Origin: Circinella minor
Lineage: Eukaryota; Mucoromycota; Mucoromycetes; Mucorales; Lichtheimiaceae
Assembly: GCA_016758965.1 (NCBI GenBank)
Contig: JAEPRB010000019.1
Span: forward strand, 1-64,000
DNA length: 64,000 nucleotides
Reading direction: 5' to 3'
Position numbers and translations under genes: made by a program. Below the pieces are notes generated by a model. It made no database searches and was not told the DNA's origin. It saw only the letters and a list, made by a program, of their open reading frames with translations. Below, one piece after another: positions 10,701 through 23,560 of the stretch; positions within the stretch are counted from its first letter, which is position 1, and every line of letters starts with the position of its first letter.

Positions 10701-12776
10701 ACTATAGCAAAAACTATATTAATTGTTAGTCTATTAGAAATGGATATGCTTTTGGGACAGAAATAATGAATATGCTCTTAAAACTTAATTTAATAATACT
10801 TTTTATAAGAGTGAACGATTCTGAAATCAGAAAATCAGAACATACTGAAATAAATGATTAATAAGTTAGAATAAATATTTACTCTATAAATAAAAGTGTT
10901 CAGAATGTGGATAAAATGAAAAGAAGAAAGATATATGTATTTGTGAGCTTATAAAAATAAAGTTATATAAAAGCTGTGAGCAAAAGTAAAAATGAAGTAC
11001 TGTTCTCTATTTTTTCTTATAAATACGTATGAATCTTGATCTATACATATATATTTTAGATGACAAGACGTAATCTCTAAAGCATCAGTACTGACATTAA
11101 TAAACTTTTGATTTAGTTTAATATAGCAGTACTTATGTAAATAACAATATAAAAGTACAAGAAAATGTTTAAGTTTGAAATTTGAATCGTAACAGCGTCT
11201 ATAAAAAGCAAAATATGTTATTCAAACATACAGTTGTATCATGAACTAAATACGGATAACATGGAAACTGTTAATCGAATCTTATGTATGATATACTCTC
11301 AGGTGTAAACTAAAATATTTTGTATACCACAGATTTCGATAAAGAAAATATTATTCATGAATATTCAGTAATATTTGAGAGGGTAGGGGTGTTGCGTTCT
11401 TTTCCCAAAGTACCAATTCGGTGTACACATCCAGCCCCTCATCATAACTCTTAGATAATATATATTTAATAAGTAGTAGGATGTTAGAAAAAAAAAGCAC
11501 TTATTAGCTACTACAATCGCAAATTGAATAAAACATATATATTTTTTATGCGGTAATAAAAAGCAGGTAAGATTTGACATATTGTACAAGTACTTTAATA
11601 AAAAAGTAAAGTTTATTTGTAGTACAGATTGTTTTCTGTAGCACACTCTACATAATAAAGATGCTTTTTTAAGTTATTTAAAAAGTAAATAAAGACAGAA
11701 CTTACTCGATGCAGCTCCTGAATTCGATCATAATGATCCCCCCAACTACTAGATAAAACAGGATCTTATATTATAATAAAATAGTACATAATATGATCTA
11801 TTATAAAAGATTGAATTATTTTAGAAAACGATATTAACTCATGGATATATATATATATTACACATGTAAAACGGAAACTAGCATTCGAGATATGTACGTT
11901 TTTTAAATTGCAATTTTAAAAAATAAAATTCATACGCAAATAAATGATATCGCGATATACCGACTATCAAAGTGAGTATTTCGCAAATAAGAATAAAATT
12001 ATAGTTCTTCTTATTTAGATAAGTTATTGCCTTTACGAGTTTCATAAACAAAATTATCCTCTCCCCCCACCTCCCCTAAAAAAAATAAACCTTTGTCAAT
12101 TATTCTTTACATGACAAAAAAAAAATGGGAGGGGGGGGGTTGTTTAACGTAGTACCAAAAAAGGGTAATGTTACTTTTTCTGTTGTTTATTCATCATTAT
12201 GCGTAATTATTATATGTACGATGTTGATCTATTATGGTGGCTAACATTATTTAATGACATGTCAAACATGGCTTTAAAGAGATAAAGAATATGATAATGA
12301 CCTTTTGAATAAATAAATAACTGAAAGTATATAGTAAAAAATAAAATCCCCTATTATTGTAATTTAATAAAAAAATAGACACGATAGCAACTGTGAAAAA
12401 AAAGGTCATTTCAGTATACAACGATGATCATTGATGGTGAATAAGAAAAAGTAAATTAAAGATGATCTATTTATGTACAATAATACAGAAAAAAAAAGAA
12501 GTCTTTCTAAATTGCTCTTTTTTTTTTTCTTTAAAAGAAGGGGATGGGGAAAGGAGGATAGATAGAACGAATAAGATGATACGATAATGAAGAAGATATA
12601 ATAATATTACAGTTTATCAAAACGTGTTAACAAGGAGTACAGAGACGACATGATATTACTACTACTATTATTATTCTTAGATTCATATTCTATTATTATC
12701 CATTACGATCATCTTTTATATTTTGAACCCCCCTTGAATATCTTTTTGAGTTATTGAATTATTTTCTAGTCAATTA
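7787..12776. other. Gene-free AT-rich interval (~5 kb)
   Basis: I found no gene I can support; the open frames here are short and of random composition. Notable patches are a run of ACAAGTAA-like units at about 9380-9425 and a sequence with a TATAAATAAG box near 9495 in an LTR-like setting without findable ends. A C-rich tract at 12060-12077 is followed by a G-rich tract at 12127-12140 (GGGAGGGGGGGGGG), which could pair. The last ~150 bp before 12777 form the 3' flank of the small gene that follows. Confidence 0.5.
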
Positions 12777-13071
12777 TTATTTTTGCTCTTGAGCAATTCT
12801 TTTGAAACGTTCTATATCTTGTTGTTCTTGTTCTTGTTCTTTTGCTCGTTGTTTAGCTTCTGAAGCTGCCAACATTTGATCTATAGAAATCAATGAAACA
12901 AAAATAAATAATAAATATTTTCAATTCCAAAAAACAAAAAAACGCGAATGACATGTTCACTTGAATAAAGTAATACATACAATAGTTACTCTTGACTAAC
13001 ATGAACTCAACACCTCCTCCGAGCATTACTCCTAATCCAAATATTTTTGTATAGAATTGTGCATTACTCAT
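12777..13071 (-). CDS. Small single-pass membrane protein, possibly SMIM4/UQCC5-like
   Basis: A two-exon gene: exon 1 13071-12981, a 100-bp intron with GTATGT donor and TATAG acceptor, exon 2 12880-12777. The joined frame is 64 residues. Residues 6-28 form one hydrophobic segment (FYTKIFGLGVMLGGGVEFML), followed by VKSNYY and a charged Gln/Glu/Lys-rich helix (AKQRAKEQEQEQQDIERFKR). The short Gly-rich membrane helix followed by E-[FW]-x-x-[VI]-K resembles SMIM4/UQCC5, a small inner-mitochondrial-membrane factor for complex III assembly. That link is inference from pattern only. The intron phase fits exactly and the charged tail is unlike the AT-rich surroundings, which supports a real gene. 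The next gene on the same strand ends 177 bp upstream of its start. Confidence 0.6.
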
Positions 13072-13248
13072 TATAATAAGTTTATTGCTACAAGATTTAC
13101 GAGAGGAGAAAAAAAAAAAGAAAAAGTAATAGAAGGGAAAAAAAAAAACTATCTTTTTTTTTTTTTGTGTTTGTATGTACTAGAATTATTAGATTTATTT
13201 ATTTTTTGGCTATGCTACTATTTCTGTGCGCGCGTGTGTGTGTTGTGA

Positions 13249-15451
13249 CTATGCCTTGTTCTCGACAAACGATGGGCTGGAAAACAGTTCCTTATCAACC
13301 ACCGCTTCATGTTTTTTATTATTTTGTTTTTGTTGTTCCCGTTCCTTTGCATCATGAATCTTACGGTACCTTGGTGTCTTGACAAACTTGGGTACTGAAT
13401 CGGACGCCATTAACCGACAAATATGCTCATTGACACGTTCCAACCATTTAAGCATCATACGTAAAGCTTGAGACGTAGAATGCGTAGAGATAACCACAGT
13501 GGAAGTTTTAACCTGACCAGCACTATAGTTTGGAACTAGCTGTACCATGGAATTTACCACACGGGCCATTTCTTGACGTAAAGAGTGTTCAACGTTCAAT
13601 TCACAACGTGAACCTGGAGCTAAATAGGTAGACCAAATATCATATGCATCTTCCAAAAGATCTTTTTGTTGTTGAGAAGGCATAGCAGGGCTTTGATTAC
13701 GGCATTTTCGTCGTAATGTCGAATAATCGATCCAAAAGTCCAAATTTTCTTCACAAAAGTTGGCTCTGAGGAAATCTTTGAAAAGTGATCGTAATTGAGC
13801 ATCATCTAGGATCAATTTGAGACGCGCAGCGTTGCTTTCTTTAGGATCTTCCTTGGATGATGGTGATGATGATGAGTTAAAGGTAGTGTGATGATTGCTG
13901 ACGCCGGAAGCATTATCTGGAATCGAATAATCAATGGCTGTACTGGGTGGGCGTGAAGTAGAAGATTGTGTACTTTGTCGACTTCGTGGAGGTCTTGCTG
14001 GGGGTGATGAAGCTGAAGATGAGGATTGTAAATCATTTATGGAATCTGGATCTTGTGATAATATTTCACGTAAAGTGGTTTGTTGTTCTTCTTCATCCAC
14101 ACTTGATGGTAAAGTAGATTGGCTACGTAAGGATCGGGTACGTGCAAGACTAGATGCAGAAGATGACCTTACAACAGGCTGTGAAGTTGTTGTTGATGTT
14201 GTTGTTGTTGCCGCTTTGTGTTCGAATTCAGCTACTACCTCCTTGCCTTTTCCAGTAACGATCAACATAATAGTCTTGGAGGCACGCGTTGGAACCATTT
14301 GTTTTGTATCTTGAAATTCGATCCATCCATATTTTATAAATTCATTGATGATACTCTCAGCTTCTTCACGGGATGACACAGTACTGTACTCAGTTAACCA
14401 GTCGCAAGCTAACTGAGTTGAAAATACCGTTCGCATGTTCTTGGCAGATCGCGTGGCTACAACACCCCCCTTATTACCTGCACCTTTTTTGGAAAAAGTT
14501 AAAAGGTTATTGGCTAGTAACTGGACTCTTGAATCACCATGGGAAATATTGGATGTCATGGCAAAAGGTGCTGGATTGGATGTATTGGTTGAACCAGAAG
14601 ATTGTGATGATGCACCTGAAAGACCCGATCTACCACTGTTCTTGATAGTAGAAGAAGACGATGAAGAAGACGAAGAAGACGATGTTGCTTTGGTGCTTTG
14701 ATTGTTACTTTTTTCAAGATCACCTTCTTGTGGCAAATATGTCATCATGATGTGAAAGACAACTGAAAGGTTTTGTCGACCAAAAGTTATCTGATCGTCA
14801 TCAGTATGACGTTCCAGACGTACAAGTTGTATAGGTTCAATATGACCGAAATGTTTTCGTAGTCGAGTCATGTCAGCTTCAGTACGTACACAAAAATCTT
14901 GCAGTACACAAAGACCTTTAGGAGTTAGCTGCCAGATACCTTTGTCGCGAAAAGAACGACTTTGAGGATCGGTGGCGTTCTCTGTGAGTCGACATTGTTG
15001 AAACTGCTGACATAATGCTTTTGCCATATCTTTTTCCATGTTGAATGTTGTCGTTGTGGTTGTTCTCAAGAGTTTGGATGGATCGTTTGGATCTGGTGTA
15101 CGTGCTGTATGAGAGAATCGTAATGATCCTAATGCTTGTATAGCATCGTCTGATGTAAATGTATTGGGATAGTTACGAAATAAGTAACGATGTGTATCAA
15201 GGGGAATTTGAACTATCAGAGCTGCAAAAAGATCTTGTATATCCTAAATTTTGTGTGTAATGCGTAGATATTAATATAAAATCCCCCACAGAAGTACATT
15301 ATCTTCCCCTTTCATTGAGCACGCTTTTCTCCTAGAAAGAGAAATCAATATAATAAGAAAAATATGAAAATAATACCTTTAGATACGGGCGTCCATCAAT
15401 GGTGAATTTCATCATTGATGTATACGCCTGTTGCGAAACGCTAGGATCCAT
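13249..15451 (-). CDS. Regulator of G-protein signalling (Sst2/FlbA-like, DEP + RGS)
   Basis: Two exons (15451-15377; intron 15376-15244; 15243-13249) give 689 residues starting MDPSVSQQAYTSMMKFTIDG. The N-terminal ~150 residues form the fungal DEP-like module (YLFRNYPNTFTSDDAIQALG). A second DEP-like stretch at about 300-345 (STQLACDWLTEYSTVSSREE) follows a Ser-rich linker. After another Ser/Pro-rich linker, the RGS domain spans about 505-650 (LILDDAQLRSLFKDFLRANF, EENLDFWIDY, and MLKWLERVNEHICRLM near the end). Sst2 and FlbA speed up GTP hydrolysis on G-alpha and so switch off receptor signalling; the DEP part docks on the receptor tail. Domain order and length match (Sst2 698 aa, FlbA 719 aa). 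I chose the start for its fit to the conserved N-terminal block. Confidence 0.9.
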
Positions 15452-16091
15452 TATTACTATTAAGAGAGTTAAAAAAGTAATAAAAGAAAAATGATCAAAA
15501 AAGTAAAGAAGAGAAGAGAAAAAGAAAAAGAAAATAACAAGTTTATATTCAATAAAGCATTTTGATAATGCGTTTTTTTTTCGTCTGTGTGCTGGTGTTG
15601 TACATATACGACACTCATACTCCTCTTTGTTGTTTTTGAATTATATATAATAATAATAATAATAAGCGGGGGTTGACTAAAAAATATGTAGTGGTGTGTA
15701 GTTATTTGCTCAGTTAGGAGTTACGATAGTAAGAAAGGGGAATCATTTTTTTTATAGCAATTGATCAAGAGCGAGAGAGAGAACAAAATTATATATATAA
15801 AAAATAGGGGGTTTAGAGAGACCAATAGAGAAAAGAAGAAAAAAAAAGTTCTTCAGAATATAATATACGATATAATAATATGTAAAATAATAATAATAAA
15901 TAATATGTAGTAAAATTTAATAAAGCGCTTAGACCTTCGTATATTCTAAAATACTAGTACGAAAACCAATTGACCCCCACTCTCTCAAAATTCCCAAAAT
16001 AACAACCTTGTGGCTCGCTGTCAATCTCAGAATAGATAAACAAAGGTGTTTTACCCTTTTTTTTTAAAGTTCTTGTTTATTACTATTATTA
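15452..16091. promoter_or_regulatory. Intergenic: RGS gene promoter side and EDE1 3' flank
   Basis: 640 bp between two minus-strand genes. It contains A/G-rich tracts (C/T-rich on the gene strand) at 15475-15535 directly upstream of the RGS start, TATATATAA-like runs at 15640-15665 and 15790-15800, and AATAAA-like sequence near 15918 that could serve EDE1 3' end formation. No specific factor site is claimed. Confidence 0.35.
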
Positions 16092-19000
16092 TTATTTAGC
16101 TGCCAAGTCTAACAAGAAGTTGGTTGCTTTTTCTAAATCCTGATCATATCTGTCTAATGCTTCCTTGGCCAAATCTCGGTTGAATCCCATAATAATAAGT
16201 TGGTCCAAATTACTGTTGCCGGTACTAATTATCCCCTTATCTTCTTGTAAACTCTCCTTGTTATTATTATTGTTGTTTTCTGTTGCAGAAGCTGAAGAGG
16301 TAGTTGCTGCTGTTGGAGGTGGCAGTGGTGAAGAAGAAGATGGCGAAGGTGATGAATCCGCTACTACTGCTTCCGTTGCAGGGACTGTGTCGAACGGATT
16401 ATCGTTATTATTATTGGTATCATCATCTTTTGTTTGATTATCATTAAAGCTTGTTGCAGAAAATGCATCTTGAAATCCCACATGTTCGGTTCCCCCTGCT
16501 TTGCCATCATTTCCACCAAAGATTGAATCCCACTCTTCATCATGTTCCTTTGCGTCGAAATTATCATCAAAGCTAAATCCACCAAAATTGCTAGCCCAGC
16601 TCAATTTATCTCCTTGCTTCTTATTACTACTGACATACTTTTCATTATTATCGTCATTATTGTTTTTGTCGTCGTTGAGATCATCGTTCTGGATTACTTT
16701 GGCATCGGTAAGCTCTTCAGCAAAGGCTGCATCAAAATCTTCCTGATTAAAAAAGGATGATTCGTCAACCACTTTGGCATTTTGAAGTTCGCTAGCAAAA
16801 GCCGCATCGAATTCATCTGTAGGAGGAACTGTTTGTTGCTTTTCAGTTGGGCTTGTAGCAGATGAAATAATTTCGAAGCTTTCACCTCCACCATCAGAGG
16901 ATGTTCTTTCTTTGCTGTTGGGTCGTTCCATAAAGACAGCATCAAAGACTTCATGATGTGTTGATTGCTCTTCTTTTTCTTCAATTTCATCCTTCTTGGT
17001 AATAGCATCGTGAGCTAATAAATCTTGTCCAGTCTCCTTGTTATTGTTTTTATTAATGTTTTTGTCGTTTGATAAACTTTCTTCTTGCGGGTCATTAGTT
17101 ATTGAAGATTCGGAATTCGCGATATCCTTGGGCGTTTCATAATCATCGTGTGTAGTGTTTTCTCCTTTGAGGCGATCTTTATCGCTTGCGACCGAATCGT
17201 CATCACTAGTGTTACATGGGTTATTCATTGCCCCTGTTTCTCCTTCCTTCTTTGTAGTAGATGTTAATGAAGTGCCCGTTTCAACACGTTTCTCATCCTC
17301 TTGTAAGGGTTTTTCCGTCTCCTCTTTTCTTTGCTCTTCATTGTGTTTCACACTTGGTTCGGTCTGCTCGTCAATTGGCTTGCTCTCCTTGTTATCTTGA
17401 ATGCTGGCGTTATGTGAAGTGATGGCGTCATGATTACCATTACTATCCACTATGTTTTCATTATTATCGTCGTCACCAGTGACTGAAAGGTATTCATCAT
17501 CCGCACTTGATTCTTCTGTATCCTTGCCTTTTTTGTTTTCAATATCGTTTTGTTCTTGTTCGAGCGGTTTAGTCACTTGTGATGCATCCTTATCAATTAT
17601 CTCCTCTTTCTCCGGCGTGACTTCATCAGTTAGTTTGTCACCCTGCTTAATGGCTGTAATACTGTGATCCATAGAATATTGATTTCCATTTGACATAGTA
17701 GAGCTTTCAACAGTCGGTGCTGATGCTACCGCGACTGTCGTGCCCACTGCTGTTGCTGCTGTTGATACAAAAGTACTTGATACTTCATCACTATCTTTTT
17801 CGTCTTGATGTGTATCTTGCTGTTTAAGTACATTACTCTTTAATTTAGCAAGCGGTATATCATCATCGTCATCCTTTTGTTCCTCTTCTTGTGGAAGTTC
17901 GGATACAGAAACAAAACTTTCTGTACTAGCACCAAGGTCAGCTTCAGGTGGAGCTGTTTTTTCAAATGGTTCTGGTTGTTCTTGTTGCTGCCCTAATTCT
18001 TTTGTTGAAATATTATCTTTATTGTTATCGTTGCTTGAAGATGGTTCTGATGATATAACAGATACATCGGACGCTTTATCTTCTGTTGATACAAGGGGTT
18101 CTTCAACCTTCATATTTTTTTCTGAATTTTCAGCTAGTGTTGTTTCTTTGTCGTTGTTTTCATTTGGAGGTGGTGTGAAATACTCGTCCATAGATTCTTC
18201 TGGAGTTTCAGATGGCTCTTTCTTGACGCCAACAGAACCCTTAGGGCCAGCTTCAAAAGTATTATCTTCTTGACTTGTGCTTGGCACGACTGGACTTGAT
18301 TCTTTAGAGTTGGAATTTACTTTATCAGAAAGGATTTCTGAAGTTACTCGATCTTCTTCTTTAGGCAGCTCGACAGCAAGCTCTTGTGTTTCAGGTTCGT
18401 CAACTTCATTAGGTTCTGTCAAAGTCTTTACTGTTTTCATTGTACTTTCTGAATCATCCAATACATATAGTGTGGCTGCTTCTTTTCCATCTTCTTCTAC
18501 CGTGGCTTTTTTCTCCGCTGGATCTTCGGATACTGTCTTGATCCCAGGCCCATCTGATTCGGGTTGAGCTACTCTTTGTTTTTCTCCTTCATCATGTTCC
18601 CGAGCTTCCACCACCACATCGCTCTCTCCAGATTCTTCTGACTTATTCAGCACCTGTGTTTTGTTTTCTTTTTCCTTTTTAAATTGAACTTCTTTGACAT
18701 TAGGTTCCCCAGACTCATCCAAAGGCTGCGCCTGTTCTTCAACAATCAAAGAAGGTTCAGCTTCCATATTTTCAACCGGAGAAGTTTTGGTATAGTGCTC
18801 TACCACGGGCAATGTTGTATCTTGACCGTTCTCTTCTTCTTTACTTTCAGTACGAGTCGCTTCTTTTTCTTTACTTACGAAGGATTCTTGAGTAGGTGCA
18901 GATGATGTCGCTGCTTGTGGTGATGTGGTTTCAGCCTTTGTTGTACTTTGAGTTTTTCCATCTTCTGAACTTTCTGTTTCAGAAGAAGCTGTTGAATCGG

Positions 19001-21447
19001 ATTCATATTCATCAGATTCTTGAATTTCAGTAATGGTTCCTGCAGCAACTGCAGCAGCTGTTATAGTAGTAGCTGTGGCTGACGGCGGCGGTGGTGGCGG
19101 TGCACGACTTTTTTTCGCAGCTTGCTGTGGCTCTTGACGACGGATGGTTGTTCGTCGCGATGGAGGTGGCGGTGGCGGAGGTTGTCGTTTTTCAGCAATA
19201 GCAGCAGTATTAGTAGTTGGTGCTGTTGCTGGTTGGGGTGCGAAAATTGCATCAAAATCGTCATCCACTTTTGGTGTTACTGTTGTTGTTATCGGAGATG
19301 GCGCTAAAGCAGCAGAAGCGGGTTGTGGTGAAAAGATATCGTCAAAAGTAAGTTTTTGGTTATCGTCTTTGTTGACAGCAACATGAGTTTCAGTAACAGG
19401 AGGTGTGGCAGTAGTGGCAGTAGCTCCAGCCTTCTTACTAACATATATTCGTAGTTTTTCCAATTGATTAATCAAACTAGCTGTTTCCTCTTGAACATCA
19501 TGAACGCGACGACGAAATTCTTCACTATCCGTTCGGCCTTGTTCCAATGATTGTTTCATGCTGGTTACTTCCGTTTGGACTTCTTCCAATCCTTTTTGAG
19601 CAGCATCATGTTCTTGTTGCACTTGTATCCATCCCGGTTCTTCTGTTTTTATAAGTTGCTGTAATTCAGCCAGTCGTTCAATTTGTGCTTGTTGGGAATT
19701 CATTAATTGAGCAGTTTGAACTTCCAAATTTTGTTTTTGTTGTTGTGTTTGTTCAAGAGAATGAGATATAACTTCCTTTTGTGATTTGACCTGTGTTGTT
19801 GTAGATTTGACATTGGATATTTTATATTGTAATTGGTTTACAGCGTTTGTCTCGCTCGTCAGTTCTTCATTATCACCAAAATCTCCCAAAAGGTCTTCTT
19901 GAGGAGCAGATAGTTGTTCTTCTGGCTGCTGTTGTTGTGAAGAAGGAGAAGTTATCATGGAAGGGGGTGATTGATACATTTGTTGTTGTGGTGAGGTTAT
20001 TGTAGCAGCATTTGCTTTGGATGGAGGGATTAAACTTTTAGGTAATACACTGGGTAATGGCTTTCCAGCAATTCGCAATTGTATAAGATACATTGCCACT
20101 GCAAATTCTTCTGCTGTGAGTTGACCATTTTGCTCCAAGTCAGAAAGGTCCCATACGCGTGCTAAATCAGTATCAGGTAATCGTGATTTTTTGAAAAATT
20201 CAACAGCTTCATTCCCTTGAATGACACCAGTATGTTTCGTGTCGATTTGATTAAATAAAATATCAGATTGCATCTTTTGTTGAGGTGTCACATCCCACAT
20301 TGCGGTTGGTTGTTGTGATACAGAAGTTGGTATGCTGTTAGTTTTATAAGAAAATGCCTTACTACCAAGAGATTCAATGGACTCTGCTCGACGTTGTTGA
20401 GATTGCGGTAATGGTGGAATACTACTGATGCTACCACCAGTAAACTGTCGCTGTTGCATTAAAGTCGCAGGTGACATACTCGTTCGTCGTAAAACAGGTG
20501 ATGATTGAATTGAACCAGCAGCTGAGCCATATATTTTAGCTGGTAATTGTACTGGTAATGCTGTAATTGAACGATCCATTAATTTAGCAATATAATGCAT
20601 TGCAATAATAAATTCGGTTTGATTTAAATTTCCAGCTTTACGAAGGTCCGCCAAATTCCTATAATAAATAGTTAAAAATGACCATAGTTAATAGTTATAT
20701 ATGTAATAACCGTAAGTAGATAATGGATGAATGTGGTTAATTTGTATAGTTACCATATTTGTGCCAAATATTCATTTGGAAGTTTTGATTTATTGAATAT
20801 ATTTCTGACCTTTTCAGCATCAAGAACACCTTGAACAGGTTGATGAGCACGGAAAATACCCAGATATTTTTCTCGTTCAGAAGGAGTAATGATTTCATTC
20901 CCCAGATTTTCAGGTGGGCTTGCGTCTGGATTAAATCCTTCAAATTGAGGCAATGGTACAACTGTATATCATTATAACAAAATGTTAGTGCTTCTTTGTG
21001 TATCACAATATAATGCAACATAATAATAAAATAATAATATATATATATATTACCTGTTGATAAGATGGGGTCACTCACGTCAACACCATGTTGAGCACTA
21101 GCAATGAGTTTAAGTGCAATTGAAAACGTTTCTGGTGTAAGATAACCCAAGTTATCTCGGTCAGCCGTTTCCCAAATCTAAAACAATTTAAAAGACAAGA
21201 CCAAGTTAAAACAATTGTTTTTAGTAAAATAAAAAAAAAAAAAGAGAATTGAATGTATTTTATATAGTAAAATAAAAAGAGTTGTTACGTCTGAAAGAAT
21301 TTCGTTGGGAATGCCTGAACGTGCAAAAAAAGTAACTGCTTCTTGTCCATTGACTACAGCTGATTTACCACCATTGGCAGCATTAAAAAATTGTCCATAG
21401 GTTTGGACTTCTTGAGGTGTAAGTGTCGAATCCCAATTCGACGACAT
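16092..21447 (-). CDS. EDE1: Ede1/Eps15-like endocytic scaffold (3 EH domains, coiled coil, UBA)
   Basis: Four exons (21447-21289, 21177-21054, 20961-20754, 20658-16092) with consistent phases give 1685 residues. EH1 is at about 5-90 (TPQEVQTYGQFFNAANGG), EH2 at 105-195 (REKYLGIFRAHQ; QIWNLADLRKAG), and EH3 at 285-370, whose EF-hand loop DLEQNGQLTAEEF looks Ca2+-competent. A Gln-rich linker leads to a coiled coil at about 430-570. A very long acidic, Ser/Glu-rich disordered region follows, with two polyproline runs (PPPPPPSRR; PPPPPPSA). Six FD-type repeats are scattered in the second half (FDDIF, FDAIF, FDAVF, FDAAF twice, FDAKE). An NPFD motif sits near the end, a possible EH ligand, and a UBA domain closes it (LDQLIIMGFNRDLAKEALDR). 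Ede1 seeds clathrin-coated pits, binding NPF adaptors by EH domains and ubiquitin by UBA. It is somewhat longer than yeast Ede1 (1381 aa). Confidence 0.93.
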
Positions 21448-22440
21448 CTTTTTGTTGCCGGGGTGTTTGTTTCAAGAAAAGTAAAGGGAATAATAGTTTT
21501 TGTAACAGAATTAATAAAGAATAATGCGCTTTTCGCTGGCGAATTATCGATAAATTAGTAAATGAATTATCTTATTCGTTCGGATAATCTTTTGCCATGT
21601 GCTTACCTTCCCGCTCTTTTCCAAGGCTTTTTTTTTGTTAGTGGGAAACTTTACACTGTTATAATATAATATAAGGATACGTCTTCTTTTGTTAATAGGT
21701 ACATTTTGTGTTAGAAAAGTATAGCCTGCACGGGCCTAAACAAGAAGAAGAGGACAAAGAAAACATTACTAGACATAAATAATAGTATGCTTTATATTGA
21801 TGGGACAACAAACTTTATTAAATTTCGTCCTAAAAAATAAATAAACAAACAAATAATACAATAAGAAATTTTTAGGAACGCTAATGATGTTGTTCCTTTT
21901 TTTACCTTTTTACATGTGCTTAAGATCTTTAGGAGTAGTAAACAATTATAATAATAATGGTAATAGTGTATTAGTAGGTGAAAAATTGTGAGGCCATTCT
22001 ACTAATTATGCGCGATACGGAGCAAAAAAGAAGATGAAGGCAGGTTTAGTTCTAGTGAAAAACAGTATTTATATATATATTATAAAACGATACTTTTTTA
22101 CTTCCTTAAATTTAAATTTTAATGGTAACTTAAAGAGGATATAATAATTTAGCCTTAAATTAATTAATACTAATATTATAATAATCGTCGAAGGAAAAAG
22201 ACTATGCATTAAAATCACTCACAAAATATGACTTCTTCATAGTCTAGAAAAATTTAAAATATTGTTGCTGGGTAAAAGTTGATTTGATTTTTTGAGTTAT
22301 AGTATAATATAAAGCGTTATCCGGTTTGCTTTGATGGGGTATGATGTTGTTTAATTTATTATAAAAATGTGTATCAGTTGTAATTATTATGTAATACATA
22401 ATTCAGTTTATAATAAGAGATGATGTTTATTCTATCCGAG
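21448..22440. promoter_or_regulatory. EDE1 upstream region
   Basis: About 1 kb of AT-rich DNA upstream of the EDE1 start, ending at the decayed duplicate. It has T- and A-runs and TATAATATAATATAA at about 21659-21673, but no identifiable gene. Core promoter elements are expected here on general grounds; none is specifically demonstrated. Confidence 0.3.
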
Positions 22441-23560
22441 AAGATATGTCATTTGGTCTGTTATTTTTATTATTGGTAATAGCATCAATATGATGCTCAA
22501 TGCCGATTTGATTATTTATTTAGTTGTCCTGTTCTGTGAAAAAGAATATCGCGTGGTACCATTAATGTTATTAATGAAAGATATCACACTGCCGATTTTT
22601 TCATTGGTTTTTTTTTAATAGAGTATTGTAATGTACTGACGGTGATGATGACCGGATAAATGAGCCAACAGTTCAACCATAAATTTTGTGGTCGCTTTTT
22701 TGGTACGTAAAGAAGTGCATTATGGTTATAAACTCGGTTTGATCAAGACTACAGCTATTCGTACATTTGCCAAGTTCCTAACACATTTTTATAGCTATTG
22801 TATAGGCTTAAAGTGAGTGGAAAGCTATTATTTTATTATTATTAAAACTAATGCAGAATTTTTACACTATATTTCTCACACTATGTTTGTTAAAAGTGTT
22901 GACGTAATGAATAAGTTACTACTCTTCCCATCAACAACATTATTGCCAACGCACTTTGACTCTTAAAAAAGATTAAGATACGTTTCGTGTTCTGGGGGAG
23001 TAATGTCCTCTCTGAATTTGCACCTATTCCAACTGGGTCAAGCCCTTAAAACTGTAATGGGAAAATAGCTAACTGATGCAATATACGTACATAATTTTAT
23101 TTGATTTTGCTTATCAATAATGTAGAATTGATCTTCGCCGCTTGCTCGTACTAAGCACATGCAACAGACTTGAGTGTAATGGAAGATATTTCTGGAGTAA
23201 GTCATCCTACGTTCTCCCAGTCAGTTTCAACCAAAGCCTGTAATAACTAACAGGAAACTTCGTTAAAAGAAAGAAGTTAGTTTAATTCAGTGAAAACAGA
23301 GAAAATCATTTAAATTGAACATTCGTCTGAAAACAGTTAGTTGGTAAACTGGTTCGAAAAAAAAAACTGGCTTCTTTCCCGCTGACTACATCAACTTCAC
23401 CATCATTTATTTCGGTAAAGACCTGGCCAAACGGTTTTCCTTTTTTTAATGGAAGAAGTGAACTCCATTGGAACAGTACACTTTTATTGTCGTTACTCCA
23501 TGTGGATATATGGTAATAGCAAAAGTAATAAAAATGATAATCTGCTTTATCCATTTAAGA
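22440..23560 (-). pseudogene. Decayed partial duplicate of the EDE1 5' half
   Basis: On the minus strand, blocks matching EDE1 occur in gene order. Near 23470-23335, FGQVFTEINDGEVDVVSGKEA corresponds to EDE1 YGQFFNAANGGKSAVVNGQEA, then FFFRTSLPTNCFQT. Near 23238-23160 ETDWENVG*LTPEISSIT corresponds to the second exon. Near 23045-22975 GLDPVGIGANSERTLLPPEH corresponds to the third. Near 22780-22640 nucleotide similarity runs through the NLADLRKAGNL...KIYGSAAGSIQSSP region. Weaker similarity to EDE1 QSDILFNQIDTKHTG is seen near 22550-22480. Exons are separated by intron-like DNA (a TTACAG acceptor survives at about 23238), so this came from DNA duplication, not a retrocopy. Stops and indels rule out function. 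It lies about 1-2 kb upstream of EDE1 in the same orientation. Confidence 0.8.

Noticed and set aside
16165..19386. Several open frames of 60-137 codons on both strands within EDE1
   Set aside because: They are shadows of the biased Ser/Glu-rich EDE1 frame, with composition explained by codon complementarity.
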